From Sediminimonas sp. (GTDB lineage Bacteria > Pseudomonadota > Alphaproteobacteria > Rhodobacterales > Rhodobacteraceae): a DNA stretch of 64,000 nucleotides. Where the stretch lies: assembly GCF_024637375.1 (NCBI RefSeq), contig NZ_JAGXFK010000087.1, positions 35,366 to 99,365 on the forward strand, given 5' to 3'. The position numbers were made by a program, and so were the translations under genes. This document shows, piece by piece, positions 31,852 through 40,734 of this stretch (within the stretch, counting starts at the first letter, position 1; the number at the start of each line of letters is the position of its first letter). The notes under the pieces were generated by a model. The model made no database searches and had not been told where the DNA came from. It saw only the letters and a program-made list of their open reading frames with translations.

Positions 31852-32652
31852 TTGGATCACCAGACATTGATCGGCGAGATGCGCCGCCTCGCGATTGCGG
31901 CAGGCAACAGGATAATGGAAATCTATGACGCGGACGATTTCGCGGTCAAGCTCAAGTCCGACGAAAGCCCGGTCACCGAGGCCGACGAGGCCGCCGATGC
32001 CCTGATCTCGGACGGGCTGCGCGCCGCCTTTCCCGACATCGCGCTGGTGACCGAGGAACAGGCCGCGTCGCACGCACAAAGCGTGGCGACCTTCCTGATC
32101 GTAGACCCGCTGGACGGCACCCGCGAATTCATCCACCGGCGCGGCGATTTCACCGTCAACATCGCGCTGGTCGAGGATGGCGTGCCGACCCGCGGCGTGG
32201 TCTATGCCCCGGCGAAGGGGCGCATGTTCCTGACCCTTGCCGACGGCAGCAGCGTCGAGGAAACGGGCGAACTCAACCCCGACACGATCGGGAAAACCCG
32301 TACAATCCGTACCGGGAAACCTGACAACTCGGCGCTGATGGTGGTGGCCAGTAAATCACACCGCGATGCGGCCACCGACGCCTATATCAAGCGCTACGCC
32401 GTCAGGGACATGACCAGCGCCGGATCGTCGCTGAAGTTCTGCCTGGTGGCGACGGGCGAGGCCGACCTCTACCCGCGACTGGGGCGGACGATGGAATGGG
32501 ACACCGCCGCCGGGCACGCGGTGCTGCACGGCGCCGGCGGGCACGTCGTGCGCTTCGACGATCATGCACCGCTGCGCTACGGCAAACCGGGCTTCGAGAA
32601 CCCGTTCTTCATCGCCTACGCCCCCGGGGTGGAGCTGAAGCCCGCGTCATGA
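31852..32652 (+). CDS. cysQ: 3'(2'),5'-bisphosphate nucleotidase CysQ
   Basis: 266 residues of the inositol-monophosphatase fold; converts PAP, the by-product of sulfotransfer and sulfate assimilation, to AMP. Metal-binding motifs are VTEADEAAD, DPLDGTREFI near 83-92 and EWDTAAGHAVL near 215-225. The TTG at 31852 is proposed as start: GGAG at 31842-31845 is six bases before it and the family N-terminus begins there. An ATG at 31771 would add 27 residues without homology. The stop overlaps kdsB (ATGA). No assimilatory sulfate genes are near, but a sulfotransferase is 8 kb downstream. Confidence 0.88.
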   Translation: MDHQTLIGEMRRLAIAAGNRIMEIYDADDFAVKLKSDESPVTEADEAADALISDGLRAAFPDIALVTEEQAASHAQSVATFLIVDPLDGTREFIHRRGDFTVNIALVEDGVPTRGVVYAPAKGRMFLTLADGSSVEETGELNPDTIGKTRTIRTGKPDNSALMVVASKSHRDAATDAYIKRYAVRDMTSAGSSLKFCLVATGEADLYPRLGRTMEWDTAAGHAVLHGAGGHVVRFDDHAPLRYGKPGFENPFFIAYAPGVELKPAS

Positions 32653-33449
32653 GCGTGCTGATCGTCATCCCCGCGCGCCATGCCTCCAGCCGCTACCCCG
32701 GCAAACCGCTGGCGATGCTGCGCGGTGCCGGTGGCGCGGCCCGCAGCCTGATCGAACGGTCGTGGCACGCGGCCTGCGGGGTGCATGGCAGCGACAGGGT
32801 GGTGGTGGCCACCGATGACGCGCGCATCCGCGATGCCGCGCAGGCCTTCGGCGCCGAGGTGGTGATGACGCCCGAAAGCTGCGCCAACGGCACCGAACGT
32901 TGCGCCGCGGCCCATGCGGCGCTTGGCGGCGGCTTCGACATCGTGGTGAACCTCCAGGGCGACGCGCCGCTGACGCCGCCATGGTTCATCGAGAACCTGG
33001 TGGAAGGGCTGCGCGCCGACCCGGCAGCGGCGGTTGCGACCCCGGTGTTACGCTGCGACGGACGGGCGCTGAACGGCCTTCTGGAGGACCGCCGCGCCGG
33101 TCGCGTGGGCGGCACAACGGCCGTTTTCGGACGCTCGCGTCGCGCGCTCTACTTCTCGAAAGAGGTCGTCCCCTACACGCCGGGCAACTACGCCCCGGAG
33201 GCCGAAACGCCCGTTTTTCACCATGTCGGCGCCTACGCATATCGCGCAGCGGCGCTGGCCGATTACGCGCGCCGTGCCCCCGGCCCGCTGGAAGGGCTGG
33301 AAGGGCTGGAGCAGTTGCGCTTTCTCGAACACGACCTCCCGATCCTGTGCGTCGAGGTCGCCGCCCGCGGGCGTCAGTTTTGGGAGTTGAACAACCCCGA
33401 GGACATACCCCGCATCGAGGCGATGATGGCCGAGATGGGCATGGAATGA
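32649..33449 (+). CDS. kdsB: CMP-Kdo synthetase-type cytidylyltransferase
   Basis: 266 residues. The nucleotide-binding start is VIPARHASSRYPGKPLAML and the later blocks are VVVATDDARI, ANGTERCAAA and VVNLQGDAPLTPPWF, where canonical KdsB has NVQGDEP. FWELNNPEDI closes the protein. The fold and family are clear; whether the sugar is Kdo for lipid A or a related acid for a capsule linker is not. It overlaps cysQ and the next glycosyltransferase gene by four bases each, so the three are translationally coupled. Confidence 0.82.
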   Translation: MSVLIVIPARHASSRYPGKPLAMLRGAGGAARSLIERSWHAACGVHGSDRVVVATDDARIRDAAQAFGAEVVMTPESCANGTERCAAAHAALGGGFDIVVNLQGDAPLTPPWFIENLVEGLRADPAAAVATPVLRCDGRALNGLLEDRRAGRVGGTTAVFGRSRRALYFSKEVVPYTPGNYAPEAETPVFHHVGAYAYRAAALADYARRAPGPLEGLEGLEQLRFLEHDLPILCVEVAARGRQFWELNNPEDIPRIEAMMAEMGME

Positions 33450-34672
33450 CCGCGCCCGCGGTCAGCGTGGTGGTGGTCAGCCGCGCGCGCCCGCGCGAAT
33501 TGCGGCTGTGCCTGAGCGCGCTGGCGCGGCTGAAATACCCCGCCTACGAGGTGATCGTCGTCGCCGACCGTGCCGGGTTGGACGCGGTGCAGTGCCTGCC
33601 CTTTGCCGGCGAAATCGTGCAGCGGCGGTGCGACGTGGCAAATATCGGGGCGACCCGCAACATCGGCATCGCCGCCGCGGCGGGCGACGTCGTCGCCTTC
33701 ATCGACGACGACGCGGTGGCCGAGCCGAAATGGCTCCATCACCTTGCCGCGCCTTTCGCCGACCCGGGCGTCGCCGCCACCGGCGGGTTCGTGCGCGGGC
33801 GCAACGGCATCACCTTCCAGGCCGAAGCGCGGGTGATAGACTGCGGCGGATGGTCGCGGGATGTGGCCCTGCAAGGCCCCACCCCCGCCACGCCGACGAC
33901 CGGCGCGGGCGAGGTGCCACGCACCGAGGGCACCAACATGGCGGTGCGACGCGCGGTGCTGGCCGGGCTGGGCGGGTTCGACCCGGCCTACAGGTTCTAC
34001 CACGACGAAACCGACCTCAACTTGCGGCTGGCGCAGGCGGGGTATCGCACCGTCATCGTGCCGCTGGCGCAGGTGCACCATGCCGCTGCGCCGTCGGCCC
34101 GGCGCGGCACCGGGCGGCGGCTGTACGGCCTGCATGACGTCGGCGCGTCAACGGCGGTGTTCCTGCGGCGGCACTGCCCGGACGAAGACCACGCGCGCCA
34201 CCTCGACCGGTTGCGCGACGAACAACGCCGCCGCGTCCTGGCACGCATGGTCATGGGCGCGGTCGAGCCGCGCGACGTCGCGCCGCTGCTGCGCGGGCTG
34301 GAGGACGGGATCGCCGACGGGCTGGCGCGCGACTTGCCCGGCTCGTTGCCGCCGCTGCGGGACGAGGCGGGCGCGTTCACGCCCTTTCCGTCGTTGGCAA
34401 CCGGCGAAGACGCATTCCTTGGCGGGCGAATATGGGATGCCGCGCGCCTGCGCCGGCGCGCGGCCGGGCTGGCGCAGCAAGGCGTGACGGTGAGCTTGCT
34501 GCTGGTCACACACACCAGCCTCTATCACCGGGTCCGGTTCCGCGAGGCGGGCTACTGGGAACAGACCGGTGGCCTGTTCGGAAAAAGCGACCGGCGCGAC
34601 CCGCCCCTCAGGCTCTGGACCCTGTCGAAACGCCGCGAGCGCGAGGCGCAAAGAGTTTTCGATCTGCGTTGA
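33446..34672 (+). CDS. Family 2 glycosyltransferase
   Basis: 408 residues. A GT-A domain occupies about 1-230: VSVVVVSRARPRELRLCLSAL, ATRNIGIAAAAGDVVAFIDDD with the metal-binding DDD, GFVRGRNGITFQ, EGTNMAVRRAVLAGLGGFD and FYHDETDLNLRL. The rest, of unknown role, ends in a basic LSKRREREAQRVFDLR. No membrane segment, so it acts at the cytosolic face. The sugar donor is unknown. ATGA overlap with kdsB. Confidence 0.85.
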   Translation: MTAPAVSVVVVSRARPRELRLCLSALARLKYPAYEVIVVADRAGLDAVQCLPFAGEIVQRRCDVANIGATRNIGIAAAAGDVVAFIDDDAVAEPKWLHHLAAPFADPGVAATGGFVRGRNGITFQAEARVIDCGGWSRDVALQGPTPATPTTGAGEVPRTEGTNMAVRRAVLAGLGGFDPAYRFYHDETDLNLRLAQAGYRTVIVPLAQVHHAAAPSARRGTGRRLYGLHDVGASTAVFLRRHCPDEDHARHLDRLRDEQRRRVLARMVMGAVEPRDVAPLLRGLEDGIADGLARDLPGSLPPLRDEAGAFTPFPSLATGEDAFLGGRIWDAARLRRRAAGLAQQGVTVSLLLVTHTSLYHRVRFREAGYWEQTGGLFGKSDRRDPPLRLWTLSKRREREAQRVFDLR

Positions 34673-34676
34673 TTTC

Positions 34677-34706
34677 TTGGCACTCCGTCCTTAAACCGGG
34701 AACAAT
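34677..34706 (+). promoter_or_regulatory. Weak promoter candidate for galU-galE
   Basis: TTGGCA at 34677-34682 and AACAAT at 34701-34706 with an 18-base spacer, in the 168-base gap before galU. The rest of that gap shows no clear feature apart from GAGGG before the galU ATG. Confidence 0.3.
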
Positions 34707-34840
34707 ATGCAGGCTAGGGCCCCGTGTTCGCACGGTGCCCGGGCGGAACGCGCAATTGAATTGTCGGGGCGTGCGCAGCGCGCTCCTGAACCGAACTTTC
34801 ATGGCTGCGCAAGCGGCACCGAACAGATACGAGGGCGTTC

Positions 34841-35734
34841 ATGAAAAAAAAGGTGACCAAGGCGGTTTTTCCCGTCGCCGGGCTGGGTACGCGGTTCCTG
34901 CCGGCGACGAAGTCTATCCCCAAGGAAATCATGACGCTGGTCGATCGTCCACTGATCCAGTACGCGATCGACGAGGCGCGCGCCGCCGGGATCAAGGAAT
35001 TCATCTTCGTCACCTCGCGCGGCAAGAACGCGCTGGAGGATTACTTCGACCACGCGCCCCAACTTGAGCAGGAGCTGCGCAAGAAGGGCAAGAATGCGCT
35101 GCTGGAAACGCTCAAGACCACCAACATGGAAAGCGGCGCCATTGCCTATGTCCGCCAGCACAAGGCGATGGGACTGGGCCACGCGGTGTGGTGCGCACGC
35201 AACCTGATCGCCAACGAACCCTTCGCGGTGATCCTGCCCGACGACGTGGTGGCGGCCGACAAGCCGTGCCTGCAACAGATGGTCGAGGCGCATGCCGAGA
35301 TCGGCGGCAACATGGTCGCCGCGATGGAGGTTCCCGAGGACAAGGCGTCGTCCTACGGCATCCTGGACTGCGCATCGAGCGAGGGGCGGCTGGTCAATGT
35401 CAAAGGCATGGTCGAAAAGCCCGAACCGGGCACGCAGCCTTCGAACCTGGCGGTGATCGGGCGCTATATCCTGACGCCCAACGTCCTGCGCAACCTCAAC
35501 AAGATCAAGACCGGCACCGGCGGCGAGGTGCAGCTGACCGACGCCATCGCCGGACAGATCGGCACCGACGACCCGGTACACGGCTACCGCTTCGAGGGCA
35601 CGCGCTACGACTGCGGATCAAAAGCCGGCTTTCTGCAAGCTACCGTGGCATTCGGGCTGGCGCGTGAAGACCTGCACGACGATCTGGATGGCTATCTCAG
35701 AGGGCTTTACGCGGGCGCGGCAGCGGCGCAATAA
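34841..35734 (+). CDS. galU: UTP-glucose-1-phosphate uridylyltransferase
   Basis: 297 residues; makes UDP-glucose. The nucleotide-binding start VTKAVFPVAGLGTRFLPATK and the IPKEIMTLVDRPLIQYAIDE block are diagnostic. Later motifs include LPDDVVA and GMVEKPEPGTQPSNLAVIGRY. GAGGG precedes the ATG. galE follows 14 bases after the stop, so UDP-glucose and UDP-galactose supply are linked here to glycan assembly. Confidence 0.96.
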   Translation: MKKKVTKAVFPVAGLGTRFLPATKSIPKEIMTLVDRPLIQYAIDEARAAGIKEFIFVTSRGKNALEDYFDHAPQLEQELRKKGKNALLETLKTTNMESGAIAYVRQHKAMGLGHAVWCARNLIANEPFAVILPDDVVAADKPCLQQMVEAHAEIGGNMVAAMEVPEDKASSYGILDCASSEGRLVNVKGMVEKPEPGTQPSNLAVIGRYILTPNVLRNLNKIKTGTGGEVQLTDAIAGQIGTDDPVHGYRFEGTRYDCGSKAGFLQATVAFGLAREDLHDDLDGYLRGLYAGAAAAQ

Positions 35735-35748
35735 CCGGGGGATCGCGC

Positions 35749-36732
35749 GTGGAACACGTTCTGGTCACCGGCGGCGCGGGCTATATCGGCTCACACGCGT
35801 GCAAGGCACTCAAGGCCGCCGGATACGTGCCCGTCACCTATGACAACCTCTCGACCGGCTGGCGCGACGCGGTCAGGTTCGGGCCGTTCGAGCAGGGCGA
35901 CCTGCTGGATCGTGCGCGCCTGGACGCGGTATTCGAACGCTACCGGCCCGTCACGGTGATGCATTTCGCGGCGCTCAGCCAAGTCGGCGAAAGCATGGTG
36001 CAGCCCGGCCTTTACTGGCGCAATAACGCCGCCGGATCGCTGACCCTGATCGAGGCCGCGGTGGCGGCCGGGTGCCTGGATTTCGTCTTTTCCTCGACCT
36101 GTGCGACCTATGGCGAGCACGACAACGTGGTACTGGACGAGGCGACCCCGCAACAGCCGATCAATGCCTACGGCGCCTCGAAACGCGCGATCGAGGACAT
36201 GCTGAACGATTTCGGCGCCGCGCACGGGCTGAACGCGGTGATCTTTCGCTATTTCAACGTCGCCGGCGCGGACCCGGAGGCCGCGGTGGGCGAGTTTCAC
36301 CGCCCCGAGACGCACCTGATCCCCGTGATGCTGGAAGCGATCGCCGGCACCCGGCCGGCATTGACCATCTTCGGCACCGATTACGACACGCCCGACGGCA
36401 CCTGCATCCGCGACTATGTGCATGTCTGCGACCTGGTCGATGCGCATGTCCTGGGGCTGGAATGGCTGCGCGCAGGCAAGGGCAGCCGAGTGTTCAACCT
36501 TGGCACCGGACACGGGTTTTCGGTGCGCGAGGTGATGGACGCCGCCCGTTGCGTCACCAGTCACGCCGTCCCGCATGGCGAGGGCCCCCGCCGGCCCGGC
36601 GATTGCACCAAGCTTGTGTCGGGCTCGACGCGGGCCGAGGCCGAGCTTGGATGGAAACCGCATCGTTCAAGCCTTGCGCAGATGATCACGGACGCGTGGC
36701 GCTGGCACCAGACCGGGCACTATGAGCAATGA
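35749..36732 (+). CDS. galE: UDP-glucose 4-epimerase
   Basis: 327 residues, short-chain dehydrogenase fold. The NAD-binding motif VTGGAGYIGSHACKAL is at the N-terminus. The catalytic YxxxK is in INAYGASKRAIEDM, preceded by SSTCATYGEHDNV. The GxGxSVREV and late FNLGTGHGFS segments are family-typical. The start is GTG at 35749 after GGGGG. Its 3' end overlaps the next glycosyltransferase gene by 11 bases. Confidence 0.95.
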   Translation: MEHVLVTGGAGYIGSHACKALKAAGYVPVTYDNLSTGWRDAVRFGPFEQGDLLDRARLDAVFERYRPVTVMHFAALSQVGESMVQPGLYWRNNAAGSLTLIEAAVAAGCLDFVFSSTCATYGEHDNVVLDEATPQQPINAYGASKRAIEDMLNDFGAAHGLNAVIFRYFNVAGADPEAAVGEFHRPETHLIPVMLEAIAGTRPALTIFGTDYDTPDGTCIRDYVHVCDLVDAHVLGLEWLRAGKGSRVFNLGTGHGFSVREVMDAARCVTSHAVPHGEGPRRPGDCTKLVSGSTRAEAELGWKPHRSSLAQMITDAWRWHQTGHYEQ

Positions 36733-37963
36733 CCGCACGCCACCGCGCCTGCTGGACCTGACGCGACTTGTCCGGCGGGCCGGGCGCGTCGCCACCGGGG
36801 TGGACCGGGTCGAACTGGCCTATCTGCGCCGCTTCGCGGGGTTGGAGACGCAGTTTTTCGCGCTTGTGCGCAGCAGCTACGGCTTCGTCCTTCTGGACCG
36901 CGACGGCATGGCGGCGCTGCTCGACCGGGTCGAGGGGCGCACCGCGTGGGGCCGGCCCGACGGGTTGTCTCGTCTCGCGCGCCGTCTCGACCCCGCGCGC
37001 CGCCGCGCCGAGGCCGACCTGCGCCGCCTGGCGCGGGCGCGCTGTTTGCCGGTGGGGCTGGCGCGGATGATGCGGCGGCATTTCCCCGGCGGAGTGCAGT
37101 ATGTCAACGTGGGCCATTCCAACCTGACGCACCGCGTTCTGGCAGCCCTGCGCCAGCTTCCCGGCGCCCGTATCGCCGTTATGATCCACGACACGATCCC
37201 GCTCGATGATCCGCAATTCCAACGCCCGGAAACGCCCGCGGCCTTTGCCGCGATGCTGCGCCGGGTACAGGAGACTGCCGATGTCGTGCTGTGCAACTCG
37301 GCCGCGACCGAGGCGGACGTGCACCGCCACATGCAGGGCCATGGCCCGGTGCCGCCCACCCTGGTGGCGCATCTGGGTGTCGACATGCCGACCGTGAGCA
37401 ACCAGGCCGCGCTGCCGCCGGGAATCGACCCCACCAGGCCCTGGTTCTGCACCGTGGGCACGATCGAGCCACGCAAGAACCACGCGCTGTTGCTGGACAT
37501 ATGGGACGATCTGGCCCGCGAACTGCCCGACGCGAAAATGCCGCAACTTCTGATCTGCGGCGCGCGCGGCTGGATGAACGATACGGTGTTCGCGCGTCTC
37601 GACGCGGTGCGCGGCAGCCCGCACATCCACGAATTGCCGGGGCTTGACGACGCGGCGCTGGCCGGGCTTGTCGACCGCGCGGCCGGCATGCTGTTTCCCA
37701 GCCGGGTCGAGGGCTATGGCCTGCCACCGATCGAGGCGGCGGCACTGGGCACTCCGGTCGTTTGCGCGCCGTTGCCGGTGTACCGGGAAATCCTTGGCGA
37801 CATTCCCATTTACGTTAGCCCTAAGGATCGGTATCCTTGGCGCAGAACAATAATCGGGCTGATGGCCGACCACGAGGCAGGGCATTCGGCAGGCAGGCAC
37901 GCGCGCCCATTTCAACCGCCGACTTGGGACATGCATTTCAAGACCGTGTTTACGGTCCTGTGA
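36722..37963 (+). CDS. Family 4 (GT-B) glycosyltransferase
   Basis: 413 residues. The N-terminal half has the conserved TGVDRVELAYLRRF opening seen in Roseobacter GT4 enzymes. The C-terminal nucleotide-binding half has FCTVGTIEPRKNHALLLDIW, a GARGWMND segment and the EX7E-type signature FPSRVEGYGLPPIEAAALG near 325-343. A complete C-terminus (DMHFKTVFTVL) argues against truncation. The donor is probably a nucleotide hexose, possibly the product of GalU or GalE. Confidence 0.85.
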   Translation: MSNDRTPPRLLDLTRLVRRAGRVATGVDRVELAYLRRFAGLETQFFALVRSSYGFVLLDRDGMAALLDRVEGRTAWGRPDGLSRLARRLDPARRRAEADLRRLARARCLPVGLARMMRRHFPGGVQYVNVGHSNLTHRVLAALRQLPGARIAVMIHDTIPLDDPQFQRPETPAAFAAMLRRVQETADVVLCNSAATEADVHRHMQGHGPVPPTLVAHLGVDMPTVSNQAALPPGIDPTRPWFCTVGTIEPRKNHALLLDIWDDLARELPDAKMPQLLICGARGWMNDTVFARLDAVRGSPHIHELPGLDDAALAGLVDRAAGMLFPSRVEGYGLPPIEAAALGTPVVCAPLPVYREILGDIPIYVSPKDRYPWRRTIIGLMADHEAGHSAGRHARPFQPPTWDMHFKTVFTVL

Positions 37964-38020
37964 TAGCCCCGCCTGAACCTCAGGTTGTCAGGTCGCGCTG
38001 TCCGGGTGAAGGAAAACGTA

Positions 38021-39031
38021 TTGGGTGCGTGGAAGTCATATCGCCTCAGGGTCGAGCGGCGGCGCTTCCTTGTCCGTGCCATTCGCAAGCGCCGCGATCT
38101 GCGCCTGGTGGCCAACCGCACCAAGCGTATCAAGCCCGGCGACATCCTGTTGTTCTCGACCCTGCGCAACGAAGCGGTGCGCCTGCCCTACTTCCTGCAG
38201 TACTACCGCGACCTGGGGGTGAACCACTTTCTGATCGTAGACAACGACAGCACCGACGGGTCGCTCGACTACCTGGCCGACCAATCAGACGTATCGCTGT
38301 GGACGACGCGGCGCAGCTACAAGCGGGCGCGCTTCGGGGTCGACTGGCTCAACTGGTTGCAGATGCGGTATGCCCATGACCATTGGTCGCTGGTCGTGGA
38401 CCCGGACGAATTCTTCATCTACCCGTTCTGCGACACCCGCCCGCTCAGGGCGCTGACCGATTGGCTGGATGCGTCGTCGATCAGGTCGTTCAGCGCCATG
38501 CTGCTGGACATGTACCCAAAGGGTCGTCTCGACGCGCAACCCTATCGCGCCGGCCAGGACCCGCTTGAGATCGCCAACTGGTTCGATGCGGGCAACTACA
38601 CGATCCGGCGCAACGACTACTATGGCAACCTGTGGATTCAGGGCGGCCCGCGGTCGCGCGTGTTCTTCCGGGATATGCCGGACAAGGCGCCGGCCCTCAA
38701 CAAGGTGCCGCTGGTCAAGTGGAACTGGCGCTATGCCTATGTCAGTTCCACCCACATGCTGTTGCCACGGGGTTTAAACAGGGTTTACGACGAGTGGGGC
38801 GGCGAAAAGGCCAGCGGCGCGCTGCTGCACACAAAGTTCCTGGACACCTTTACCGAGAAGGCGATGGAGGAACTCAAGCGCAAGCAACACTACGCCGCCA
38901 GCCTTGAATACCGTACCTACGCGGCCCGCCTCAAGGACGAACCGGACCTGTGGTGCAAGTGGTCCGAGCGGTACATCAACTGGCGGCAACTGGAGATCCT
39001 GGGCCTGATGTCGAAGGGGAACTGGGCATGA
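38021..39031 (+). CDS. Glycosyltransferase-like protein (GT92/GT2-type, DUF616-like)
   Basis: 336 residues. The GT-A core reads DILLFSTLRNEAVRLPYFLQYY, GVNHFLIVDNDSTDGSLDYL and WSLVVDPDEFFIYPF, where DPDE is the metal-binding DxD-type motif. TTG at 38021 is preferred as start: AAGGA is eight bases upstream and LGAWKSYRLRVERRR matches the usual basic N-terminus. A TTG at 37985 would add 12 residues. ATGA overlap with the next gene. Acceptor and donor unknown. Confidence 0.78.
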   Translation: MGAWKSYRLRVERRRFLVRAIRKRRDLRLVANRTKRIKPGDILLFSTLRNEAVRLPYFLQYYRDLGVNHFLIVDNDSTDGSLDYLADQSDVSLWTTRRSYKRARFGVDWLNWLQMRYAHDHWSLVVDPDEFFIYPFCDTRPLRALTDWLDASSIRSFSAMLLDMYPKGRLDAQPYRAGQDPLEIANWFDAGNYTIRRNDYYGNLWIQGGPRSRVFFRDMPDKAPALNKVPLVKWNWRYAYVSSTHMLLPRGLNRVYDEWGGEKASGALLHTKFLDTFTEKAMEELKRKQHYAASLEYRTYAARLKDEPDLWCKWSERYINWRQLEILGLMSKGNWA

Positions 39032-40725
39032 GCGTCGGCATCGTGATGCTCGTGCACACCGCGCTGGGGCGCGCGGAACAGGTCGCCCGGCACTGGAACG
39101 CCGCCGGCTGCCCGGTGGTGATTCATATCGACAAGTCGGTGCCCGCGAAAACGCACAACGCCTTTGTCGCCGCCCTGTCCGACCTGGACGATGTAAGGTT
39201 CGGCCGGCGACATCGCTGCGAATGGGGCACATGGGGAATTGTCGCGGCAACGCAGGATGCCGCCGAACGCATGCTGGAGGCGTTTCCCGATGTCACCCAT
39301 GTCTATCTGACCTCGGGGTCGTGCCTGCCGCTGCGTCCCGTCCAGGAGTTGATTGACTACCTCAAGGCGCGCCCGCGCACCGATTTTGTCGAAAGCGCGA
39401 CGACCGCGGATGTGCCCTGGACGGTCGGCGGCCTCGATCACGAACGATTCACGTTGCGGTTTCCGTTCAGCTGGCGCAAGCACCGCTATCTTTTCGACAA
39501 ATACGTCGAATTCCAGCGCCGCGTCGGGTTCAAGCGCAGGATCCCCGACGGGATCGTCCCGCACATGGGCAGCCAGTGGTGGTGCCTAACCCGACGGACC
39601 CTGTCGTCCATCCTGCAGGATCCGCGCCGCCCCGTGCTCGACCGCTATTTCAAGCGCGTCTGGATCCCCGACGAGTGCTATTTCCAGACCCTCGCGCGGC
39701 AATATTCGCTCAATATCGAAAGCCGCTCGCTGACCCTGTCGAAGTTCGACTTCCAGGGAAAGCCGCACATTTTCTACGACGACCACCTGCAATTGCTGCG
39801 CCGGTCGGATTGCTTCGTGGCGCGCAAGATATGGGCCCATGCCGACCGGCTCTATGACGCGTTCCTGACCGACAGCGCCGGCGCCATGAACAAGACCGAA
39901 CCCAACCCCGGCAAGATCGACCGTCTTTTTGCCAAGGCGGTCGAGCGGCGCACGCGGGGGCGGGCGGGCCTCTACATGCAAAGCCGGTTCCCGAACGAGG
40001 GCTGGGAAAACGGCGTGACCGCGGGGCGGTACTCGGTTTTCCAGGGCTTCGCCGAGCTTTTCGACGACTTCAAGCCGTGGCTGGCGCGGGCGACCGGTAC
40101 GCGGGTACACGGGCATCTGTTCGCGCCGGAGCGGGCGGAATTCGCCGACAGCCAATCGGTGATGAACGGGGCGCTTTCGGATTGCGCCATTTTGCGCGAC
40201 TACAACCCCAAGGGGTTTCTGACCAACCTGATCTGGAACACCCGCGGCGAGCGACAATGTTTCAGCATCGGACCGCGCGACAACCAGGCCATCAACTGGG
40301 ATATCGCCAAGGACCCCAACGCGCAGATTTCGGTGATCAGCGGGGCCTGGGCGGTGCCGCTGTTCCAGTCGAACCGCGATTTCGCAGACATCCGCAAGGA
40401 AGCGGCGCTGCTGCAAAAGATCGAAAACGATTTCCTGGACGTGCTGCATTCGCCCTATGTCAAGGCGCGAATCCGGATATGGACGATGGCGGAATTCGTC
40501 GAGTCCCCGATGGAACCGCTGCAAACCGTCATCGACGAGATCACCCAGAAAACGGCGCGCCGCCTGTCCGAGGCGCCGCGCATGGTCGATCTGGCCGGGT
40601 TCGGCCAGTTCCTTCAAAACCTCAAGAACCAGGGGATGCATCCGTACCTGATGGGTGACTTCCCGGTGGAACAGACGGTACCGACACGCCACGGATCGCC
40701 GCCGAAACCCTATCTGGTACGGTGA
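39028..40725 (+). CDS. Core-2/I-branching-like beta-N-acetylglucosaminyltransferase with C-terminal domain of unknown function
   Basis: 565 residues. Residues 1-260 match the GT14 Branch family: IVMLVHTALGRAEQVARHW, PVVIHIDKSVP, WGTWGIVAATQDAAERML, THVYLTSGSCLPLRP and GSQWWCLTRRTL. The second half (about 300-565) is a separate domain conserved, as I recall, in Rhodobacteraceae proteins of this type (Pfam DUF5927/5928); I cannot assign a function. It contains TRVHGHLFAPERAEFAD and RGERQCFSIGPRDNQAINWD. The gene is coupled to the upstream glycosyltransferase and lies 9 bases before the sulfotransferase. Confidence 0.8.
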   Translation: MSVGIVMLVHTALGRAEQVARHWNAAGCPVVIHIDKSVPAKTHNAFVAALSDLDDVRFGRRHRCEWGTWGIVAATQDAAERMLEAFPDVTHVYLTSGSCLPLRPVQELIDYLKARPRTDFVESATTADVPWTVGGLDHERFTLRFPFSWRKHRYLFDKYVEFQRRVGFKRRIPDGIVPHMGSQWWCLTRRTLSSILQDPRRPVLDRYFKRVWIPDECYFQTLARQYSLNIESRSLTLSKFDFQGKPHIFYDDHLQLLRRSDCFVARKIWAHADRLYDAFLTDSAGAMNKTEPNPGKIDRLFAKAVERRTRGRAGLYMQSRFPNEGWENGVTAGRYSVFQGFAELFDDFKPWLARATGTRVHGHLFAPERAEFADSQSVMNGALSDCAILRDYNPKGFLTNLIWNTRGERQCFSIGPRDNQAINWDIAKDPNAQISVISGAWAVPLFQSNRDFADIRKEAALLQKIENDFLDVLHSPYVKARIRIWTMAEFVESPMEPLQTVIDEITQKTARRLSEAPRMVDLAGFGQFLQNLKNQGMHPYLMGDFPVEQTVPTRHGSPPKPYLVR

Positions 40726-40734
40726 CAGAACAAC

